A DNA stretch of 64,000 bases from Crocosphaera sp. UHCC 0190 (GTDB taxonomy: Bacteria; Cyanobacteriota; Cyanobacteriia; Cyanobacteriales; Microcystaceae): positions 248,001 through 312,000 of the forward strand of contig NZ_JAYGHP010000003.1 in the NCBI RefSeq assembly GCF_034932065.1, read 5' to 3'. Below are positions 58,387 to 64,000 of the stretch, piece after piece. Made by a program: the position numbers and the translations under genes. The stretch's first letter is position 1. Each line of letters opens with the position of its first letter. A model generated the notes under the pieces. The model saw only the letters and a program-made list of their open reading frames with translations, made no database searches and was not told the origin of the DNA.

Positions 58387-59529
58387 TTAAAAAGGATAAA
58401 TTTTTCCCCCTTCAACTTTTAAGATTTGCGAAGATTCTAACCATTTTGCATCAAAAGAATGTAAATAAGTAGTGGTAATTAAGGTTTGAAATCGTCCTTG
58501 AATCACGTCTAATAATTGATTTTGTCGGTTGGGATCAAGTTCAGCTAAAACATCATCTAATAATAATAAGGGTGGTTCCCCGATCACATCTTCAATAAGT
58601 TGTAATTCCGCTAATTTTAAGGCTAAAACTAAGGTTCTTTGTTGTCCTTGAGAGCCATAAGATTTAGCGGGAGTGTGATTAATTTTTAATTCTACATCAT
58701 CGCGGTGAGGTCCCACAACTGTTGTCCCTAATTGTTGTTCAGCAATGCGACGTTGTTCTATTTTTTCTAAGAAGTTTTGTTGAACTTGTCGGGGTTCATC
58801 GATCTTACTAATAACATTAGGTAAATAATTAATTTCTAAAAATTCTGTGCCACCACTAATATTTGTATGCCAAGTTTGTGCTAAGGGAGTTAATCTTGCA
58901 ATGACCCGATTTCTTCTTCTAATCACCCTTGTTCCTGTTTCAACTAATTGTTGATCCCATAATTTTAATTGCGTGATATCTGTGGATAATTGAGATGGAG
59001 TGTCATCCTCTTCTGATTTTTTTCCCATGACTTTTAGTAAGGCATTGCGTTGTCTTAAAACTTGATAATATTCATGTAAAATATTAGCATAAACAGGTTC
59101 TAATTGAACTAATAGGGTATCTAACCAATTTCGTCTTGATTCCGGTGATCCTCGCACTAAATCTAAGTCTAAACAAGAGAATTCTACCGCATTGACATGA
59201 CCTAAAAATTCTAGATGACGACGTAAGTTTTCATGATTTAATGTTAAGCTACGTCTTCCAGGGGAACGGAGGATTAACCCCAAATCTGATTGACCATAGG
59301 TTCCTTCAATATTGGCTAAAATTTGCCCTGTATTGGCCCCTTGTAAAATGAGATCCTGATCGCGGTTTGTACGATGACTTTTTAAGGTTGCTAATAATTC
59401 AATTGCTTCCAAAAGATTCGATTTTCCTTGGGCATTATTTCCTAATAAAATCGTCTTTTGTGCTTCAAATTTAAGGGATTGTTCTTGATAATTACGGAAC
59501 GCATATAAGTGGATATTTTTCAAGTACAT
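58387..59529 (-). CDS. recF: DNA replication and repair protein RecF
   Basis: 380 aa. Walker A G-N-N-A-Q-G-K-S-N at 30-38, F-R-N-Y near 11-14, signature G-S-Q-G-Q-Q-R-T near 289-296, Walker B L-L-L-D-D-V-L-A-E-L-D. An SMC-like ATPase that loads RecA at gaps with RecO and RecR. Standard length. It stands 39 bp after sppA on the same strand. Confidence 0.95.
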   Translation of the reverse strand: MYLKNIHLYAFRNYQEQSLKFEAQKTILLGNNAQGKSNLLEAIELLATLKSHRTNRDQDLILQGANTGQILANIEGTYGQSDLGLILRSPGRRSLTLNHENLRRHLEFLGHVNAVEFSCLDLDLVRGSPESRRNWLDTLLVQLEPVYANILHEYYQVLRQRNALLKVMGKKSEEDDTPSQLSTDITQLKLWDQQLVETGTRVIRRRNRVIARLTPLAQTWHTNISGGTEFLEINYLPNVISKIDEPRQVQQNFLEKIEQRRIAEQQLGTTVVGPHRDDVELKINHTPAKSYGSQGQQRTLVLALKLAELQLIEDVIGEPPLLLLDDVLAELDPNRQNQLLDVIQGRFQTLITTTYLHSFDAKWLESSQILKVEGGKIYPF

Positions 59530-59568
59530 TGTTCAAAATTTAGTGGTTAAATTCCTCTGGTTTTTCTC

Positions 59569-61359
59569 CTAATGTAATTGCCAATTAAAGGGAAGACGAG
59601 AATAAACCCCTCTCGGATCATTGAGACTATTAAGGGAACTCAATTCTTCTTTAAATTTTATCAATTCTTGACTTAATGGATCAAGAGAAACCGCCATTTC
59701 TTGGGCATCATCATCAAGATTTTTTTTGAAAAATAAGTCAGCAAATCCACGAGAAATCGGATATTCTTCAATTTGCCAATCCTCTCCTAAAGTGGTTTGT
59801 GCTGCAGCGTATTTAATAGAAGATTCTAACCCGCCAAAACTATCCACTAAGCCAAGTTTTTTTGCTTCTTCTCCTGACCAAACTCTTCCTTGAGCAATCT
59901 TAGCAACTTTTTCTTTAGATAGGTTACGGGACTTAGCAACTTTATCTAAAAAGAGGTCATAAATTTGATTGACTGACTTTTGATAAATGGCTAATTCCTG
60001 TTCAGTTTTGGGACGAGTTGCTGTGTCTAAATCTGCCAATTTAGCTGTTTTTACACTATCCCAGGTAATACCGTTATTATTAGCAATTTTTTGCAAATTA
60101 AATAAAACACCAAATACTCCAATTGATCCGGTAATAGTAGTTGGTTGAGCAAAAATATGTTGACCTCCTGTGGCGATCCAATACCCCCCAGATGCCGCTA
60201 CATTGCCCATAGAAATAATGACAGGTTTTTCAGCTTGAGTTAGTTGGATTTCTCGTAAAATAATCTCTGAAGCTGTCGCACTTCCGCCAGGACTATTAAT
60301 GCGGATTACAGCAGCTTTAATGTCGTCATCTTCTCGGATTTTACGAAAGATATTGGCATAGCGATTTCCTCCAACTTCTTGTAATTTCCCTACCCCATCA
60401 ACAATGGTTCCTTCTACATAAACAACGGCGATTTTATTATCAGAAGATTTCTCGGTAATTCCTGATACGGGAACATCAATATAATTAGCTAAAGAAATTT
60501 GTCTAAGAGATTCATCTTTATTCTCTGTAATTTCTTTTAACTGATTAATGACTTGATCTCGATACTCAATCTTATCGATAAGTCCCGCTTTTTGTGCTTC
60601 TTTGGGATCTAAAACTCCTTGAGTATTGGCAATAGTTTGTAAACCTTGAGGGGAAAGTTTGCGACTGCTTCCCACTGTGTTGAGAAAGTCTCCCCAAATA
60701 TTGTTAAGTAATACAGATAATTGTTCTTGATTTTCAGGACTTAGGGTGCTTCTTGTAAAGGGTTCAACCGCCGATTTATAACTACCGACTCTAACCACTT
60801 GTACCCCAATTCCATACTTATCTAGGGCATTTTTCCAGAATAAAGGTTCTACCCCAATGCCGTTAATTTCTATCGATCCCATGGGGTTAATAATTAGGGT
60901 ATCTGCTAAGGAACTTAAATAATATTCTTGCTCACTTAACGTGACATCATAAGCAATGATTTTTTTGCCAGTTTCCTTAAACTTTACTAAGGCTTCTCGA
61001 ATTTCTGTAAAGGTGGCATAACCACTCCCATTACTGCTATTACTCCCATCTAAAAATATTGCTTTAATTCGACTATCTTGGGTGGCTTTTTCAATAGATT
61101 TAACCGCCTGACGTAAGGTGATTACTGATTTATCTTGATCAGAAAAAACCTCTCTAAAAGTAACAGGGGGTTCCGTATCTTGAATTGGGGTAGAGAGATC
61201 AAATACTAAAACAGATTTATCTTTGACCGTGGGGCCACTCTCAAAAGAAGCTAAAGTAATAAGCAATATAACTAAGCCACTTACACCGATTGTAGCAAAG
61301 AGAAATAATCCTGCAAGGGTTCCAATTAAGCTGGCAAGGGTTTGTTTAAAAAAGTTCAT
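59569..61359 (-). CDS. sppA: Signal peptide peptidase SppA (67K type)
   Basis: 596 aa with two tandem ClpP-like domains. An N-terminal membrane helix near 12-38. The catalytic Lys195 lies in V-G-S-Y-K-S-A-V-E-P and Ser390 in V-A-A-S-G-G-Y-W, in different halves as in E. coli SppA. It degrades cleaved signal peptides; in cyanobacteria SppA1 is also linked to phycobilisome loss under high light. A downstream recF on the same strand may be co-transcribed. Confidence 0.93.
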   Translation of the reverse strand: MNFFKQTLASLIGTLAGLFLFATIGVSGLVILLITLASFESGPTVKDKSVLVFDLSTPIQDTEPPVTFREVFSDQDKSVITLRQAVKSIEKATQDSRIKAIFLDGSNSSNGSGYATFTEIREALVKFKETGKKIIAYDVTLSEQEYYLSSLADTLIINPMGSIEINGIGVEPLFWKNALDKYGIGVQVVRVGSYKSAVEPFTRSTLSPENQEQLSVLLNNIWGDFLNTVGSSRKLSPQGLQTIANTQGVLDPKEAQKAGLIDKIEYRDQVINQLKEITENKDESLRQISLANYIDVPVSGITEKSSDNKIAVVYVEGTIVDGVGKLQEVGGNRYANIFRKIREDDDIKAAVIRINSPGGSATASEIILREIQLTQAEKPVIISMGNVAASGGYWIATGGQHIFAQPTTITGSIGVFGVLFNLQKIANNNGITWDSVKTAKLADLDTATRPKTEQELAIYQKSVNQIYDLFLDKVAKSRNLSKEKVAKIAQGRVWSGEEAKKLGLVDSFGGLESSIKYAAAQTTLGEDWQIEEYPISRGFADLFFKKNLDDDAQEMAVSLDPLSQELIKFKEELSSLNSLNDPRGVYSRLPFNWQLH

Positions 61360-61457
61360 TCTTGAATAACATAAAGGTTGATATTGCCTCTTTAATTATA
61401 TATAGCAATTCTCATAAATGCTATAAGGTTTTTCTTCTAGTCATTTAAATTACTCGC

Positions 61458-62306
61458 TCATAGCCCTTCTGAACTCGGTGGCAATTCTAAGGGAATTTCT
61501 CCCATAATTCCTTTACGAAAATCATTAAGTAATTGCATGGCTGCCCTTTCTTTATCCCCTTGATAACGGTTATTTCCTAAGTGATGAATATACTCTTCTC
61601 CCGTAATTTCTAGGGGATCAAGTTGATAACGGGATGACAAAATTTGCTCAAAATTCAATTCAACTAATAAGTCAACTAAAGCCGCGGCAATTTGTTGATT
61701 ATCATAACCCGCTTCTCCCATATCTTCACAAATTGCTAATTTGACGGCATCTTTTTGATTATCTAGCTTAGCTGGAATGACTCCAGGTGCGTCTAAAAGT
61801 TCAATACTATCGGAAATTCGTACCCATTGTAACTGACGGGTTACACCAGCCCGTCTGGCACTGGCCACCACTTTACGCCCCAATAAACGGTTAATTAAAG
61901 CTGATTTTCCTACATTCGGGAAGCCTATGACCACTGCTCGCACGGGACGGGGCAGCATTCCGCGATCGCGTCTTCGGTAATTCATCTGTACTCCAGCAGT
62001 TTGAGCCGCTTTATTTAAGGCTTTGACGCCCTGTCCCTGTTTACCGTTGGTACAATAGGCGTTTTCACCTTGGCTTTTAAACCAGCTTAACCAGTCTTGA
62101 AGCACGGATTGAGGTATCATATCAATGCGGTTGAGTACCAAAATCCTCGGTTTTTCGCCAATCCATTCAGGCACGTTGGGATGGTGAGAAGCGATGGGAA
62201 TACGAGCATCTAGCACTTCAAAGACAACATCGACACGGTTGAGTTGTTCTTTGAGTTGTCGTTCGGCTTTGGCAATGTGGCCAGGATACCATTGAATTAG
62301 GGGCAT
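61458..62306 (-). CDS. ylqF: Ribosome biogenesis GTPase YlqF/RbgA
   Basis: 282 aa circularly permuted GTPase: G4 L-N-R-I-D near 58-62 comes first, then G1 G-F-P-N-V-G-K-S near 129-136 and G3 D-A-P-G-V. The start P-L-I-Q-W-Y-P-G-H-I-A-K-A is family-specific. RbgA acts in late 50S assembly. Standard length; single gene on the minus strand. Confidence 0.93.
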   Translation of the reverse strand: MPLIQWYPGHIAKAERQLKEQLNRVDVVFEVLDARIPIASHHPNVPEWIGEKPRILVLNRIDMIPQSVLQDWLSWFKSQGENAYCTNGKQGQGVKALNKAAQTAGVQMNYRRRDRGMLPRPVRAVVIGFPNVGKSALINRLLGRKVVASARRAGVTRQLQWVRISDSIELLDAPGVIPAKLDNQKDAVKLAICEDMGEAGYDNQQIAAALVDLLVELNFEQILSSRYQLDPLEITGEEYIHHLGNNRYQGDKERAAMQLLNDFRKGIMGEIPLELPPSSEGL

Positions 62307-62435
62307 GGATTAGCATTCAGAAATTGTCTCTCTTCATTAATTTTAAACGGTTGTTTGATAATTCTCGACAAACTAGAGTTAAATTCTATTATTTGTGATA
62401 ATTTAGTAGAAAAAGTCCGGTAGAACCTTTTTTTC

Positions 62436-62864
62436 CTAGGGACAAGGTTCAATTGTCCAATCACTTGATTCCTTGCTTCTATAACAAGATTGTTGACGAC
62501 CGACTTCTATTAAACGCCATTTTCCGATAGATTGATCGAATTGAAATTGAAGTCTGTAACGTATCCCCCTAACCGAATCATCCGGCAGATTCATCTGAGT
62601 TAACATCACAATTTTGTCAAACCCTTCTTGTTTATTGGCCGTGATTTCTTGAGAAAAGTTTCCCTCGACTTTTTCCTTTATCCCAAATAACTCTAATGTC
62701 ATCGCTTCGGGATTATCTCCAGTTAACTCTCCTTCGACTTCTGTTAGATTGATGGGTTGATAAGAATTTTCGCCTAAAACATTATTCTCCGGGGTACATC
62801 CTATGAGAATTAAACTAAAACATAATCTTATTGTTAAAGACTGTAAGTTGATTTTTCTTGGCAT
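62436..62864 (-). CDS. Hypothetical lipoprotein
   Basis: 142 aa. Signal sequence with lipobox L-I-L-I-G-C (Cys23). The mature part is acidic with strands and two late Cys (R-Q-Q-S-C and I-E-P-C-P) that may be disulfide linked. No family recognised; probably membrane-anchored outside the cytoplasm. Divergent from recJ. The stop lies 1 bp after a repeated motif AGTCCGGTAGAACC plus T run (62414-62434). Confidence 0.7.
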   Translation of the reverse strand: MPRKINLQSLTIRLCFSLILIGCTPENNVLGENSYQPINLTEVEGELTGDNPEAMTLELFGIKEKVEGNFSQEITANKQEGFDKIVMLTQMNLPDDSVRGIRYRLQFQFDQSIGKWRLIEVGRQQSCYRSKESSDWTIEPCP

Positions 62865-62944
62865 AGGTATTTAAAATTAGATTTGTTACAATCAAAGAAT
62901 TGTTATTATTATAAACTGTAACAGAGTCATCTGACAAATCTCTT

Positions 62945-64000
62945 ATGAAATTACCCAATCAAAGATGGTCTATTGCCCCTTCTCACCCCGAAAAAGTACA
63001 GGCATTAGTCAAAGAAACGGGACTCTCTCCCCTCATTGCCCAAGTCATTTTAAATCGTGGCATTGATACCCCTAATTTAACTCAAGTTTATCTTAACCCT
63101 GACCAGCAAATTTTGCCTTCTCCTTTAGAAGAATTTCCTGATTTACAGAAAAGTATTGAATTATTAAAGGAAGCTATTGAAACAGGAGATAAAATTGCTA
63201 TTTGTGGAGATTATGATGCTGATGGCATGACTAGCACTTCTTTATTATTACGGGCTTTAAAACATTTAGGGGCAGATGTTTATTATGAAATTCCTAGCCG
63301 TATGAAAGATGGTTATGGGATTAATAAACGAATTGTCGAAAGTTTTGCTCAAGATGGGGTAGGACTTATTTTAACGGTTGATAATGGAATTTCTGCCTAT
63401 GAACCTATTCAAAGAGCCGTTGAATTAGGGTTAACTGTTATTATTACAGATCATCATGATTTACCGGAAAAGTTACCCCCTGCTCAGGCAATTTTAAACC
63501 CTAAATTATTGCCTGTTATGTCTCCCTATCGAGGTTTGGCGGGGGTAGGAGTTGCTTATATTTTAGCGGTAACTACGGCCCAAAGTTTAGATAAAAGTCA
63601 AGGGATTATTGGCCCTTTATTAGAACTATTTACCTTGGGAACAATTGCCGATTTAGCCCCCTTAGTTGGGGTTAACCGTCGTTGGTTAAAACGGGGCTTA
63701 AAACAATTGCCTAATTCACAATTAGCTGGAATTCAAGCCTTAATGCAAGTAGCAGGGGTGAGTGAAGCGCAAAAACAATTGAAACCTGATGATATTGGCT
63801 TTAAATTAGGGCCGAGAATTAATGCGGTGGGACGAATTGGCGATCCTCAAGTTGCGATTGAATTATTGACTACAGATGATTTAGGAATTGCTTTAGAAAG
63901 AGCTATGCAGTGTGAACAAATTAATAGTAAACGCCAATCTTTGTGTGAGGAAATTGAACGGGAAGCGATTCATTTAATTGAAACAACGCCTATTAATTAT
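62945..64000 (+). CDS. recJ: Single-stranded-DNA exonuclease RecJ, partial (right edge)
   Basis: 352 codons visible from ATG 62945 and no stop before the edge. DHH-family motifs: G-D-Y-D-A-D-G near 88-94, V-D-N-G-I-S and D-H-H at 169-171, G-T-I-A-D and late G-P-R-I-N-A-V-G-R for the DHHA1 region. RecJ removes 5' ends of single strands in recombination and mismatch repair. Its start K-L-P-N-Q-R-W matches the cyanobacterial enzymes. Confidence 0.93.
   Translation, partial: MKLPNQRWSIAPSHPEKVQALVKETGLSPLIAQVILNRGIDTPNLTQVYLNPDQQILPSPLEEFPDLQKSIELLKEAIETGDKIAICGDYDADGMTSTSLLLRALKHLGADVYYEIPSRMKDGYGINKRIVESFAQDGVGLILTVDNGISAYEPIQRAVELGLTVIITDHHDLPEKLPPAQAILNPKLLPVMSPYRGLAGVGVAYILAVTTAQSLDKSQGIIGPLLELFTLGTIADLAPLVGVNRRWLKRGLKQLPNSQLAGIQALMQVAGVSEAQKQLKPDDIGFKLGPRINAVGRIGDPQVAIELLTTDDLGIALERAMQCEQINSKRQSLCEEIEREAIHLIETTPINY

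Noticed and set aside
1-64000. tRNA, rRNA, tmRNA, RNase P or 6S RNA genes
   Set aside because: Intergenic regions were read by eye for cloverleaf or known core motifs and none was found; a covariance search would be needed to exclude divergent ones.

Overview
The window is a chromosomal segment of a cyanobacterium, most likely a unicellular Crocosphaera/Rippkaea/Cyanothece-type organism (genus is a guess). The main evidence is the aerobic Mg-protoporphyrin IX monomethyl ester cyclase AcsF, the proton-extrusion protein PxcA, an SbtA bicarbonate transporter with SbtB-like partners, the circadian-output regulator RpaA, several cyanobacteria-restricted families (DUF1995, DUF3172, DUF6887, ThiD2-ThiE fusion) and more than 20 copies of the HIP1 octamer GCGATCGC. 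Base composition is AT-rich. No tRNA, rRNA or CRISPR array was seen. The left edge cuts a gene of unknown function and the right edge cuts recJ.

Layout. 1-1.1 kb: a conflict-type pair, a SLATT membrane protein and a partial partner. 1.3-5.0 kb: a carbon-concentrating cluster on the minus strand, read sbtA, sbtB-like 1, sbtB-like 2, beta-carbonic anhydrase, pxcA. 5.3-19.2 kb: mostly housekeeping genes (mutL, rpaA, a GT1 glycosyltransferase with an alpha/beta hydrolase, nth, rseP, sdhA, ileS), with one possible toxin-immunity remnant at 15.5-16.1 kb. 19.2-27.6 kb: the accessory region. It holds an AAA ATPase with a deleted DUF4276 partner joined to a truncated pcm, a vanadium haloperoxidase, a DUF1778/GNAT toxin-antitoxin module with its operator embedded in the promoter, and a HEPN protein lying between a 19-codon remnant and a complete copy of a BrnA-type antitoxin. 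The thiE-thiS pair interrupts this region.

27.6-38.6 kb: an lptA-lptB-lptFG-gatD operon (outer-membrane lipopolysaccharide export and cell-wall amidotransferase), an HhoA/HtrA protease with a structured leader, membrane and nucleotide-binding proteins, a metallophosphoesterase, a hydrolase and a DUF1995 protein. 38.7-47.2 kb: a DUF4126 pseudogene broken by one in-frame TGA, a membrane-anchored Ser/Thr kinase, a TPR protein made of near-identical DNA repeats, an ArsR regulator, a pentapeptide protein, an orphan polymorphic-toxin/immunity pair, acsF, a WD40 protein and dtd. 47.3-64 kb: a His-rich COG0523 GTPase, a glutamine-synthetase-like enzyme, msrA, an M23 peptidase, a MoaD-like protein, a Usp, rpsA, an IS607-type recombinase relative lacking the catalytic serine, cysC, purD, recF, sppA, ylqF/rbgA, a lipoprotein and recJ.

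Repeats. Short palindromes of the form GGGTGGGCA-N-TGCCCACCC and GTAGGGG...CCCCTAC recur between genes. A 117-bp MITE-like element with perfect 14-bp inverted ends follows purD. The strongest candidates for undescribed biology are the HEPN/BrnA pairing, the SLATT pair at the left edge, the stand-alone toxin-immunity module and the catalytically altered IS607-like protein.
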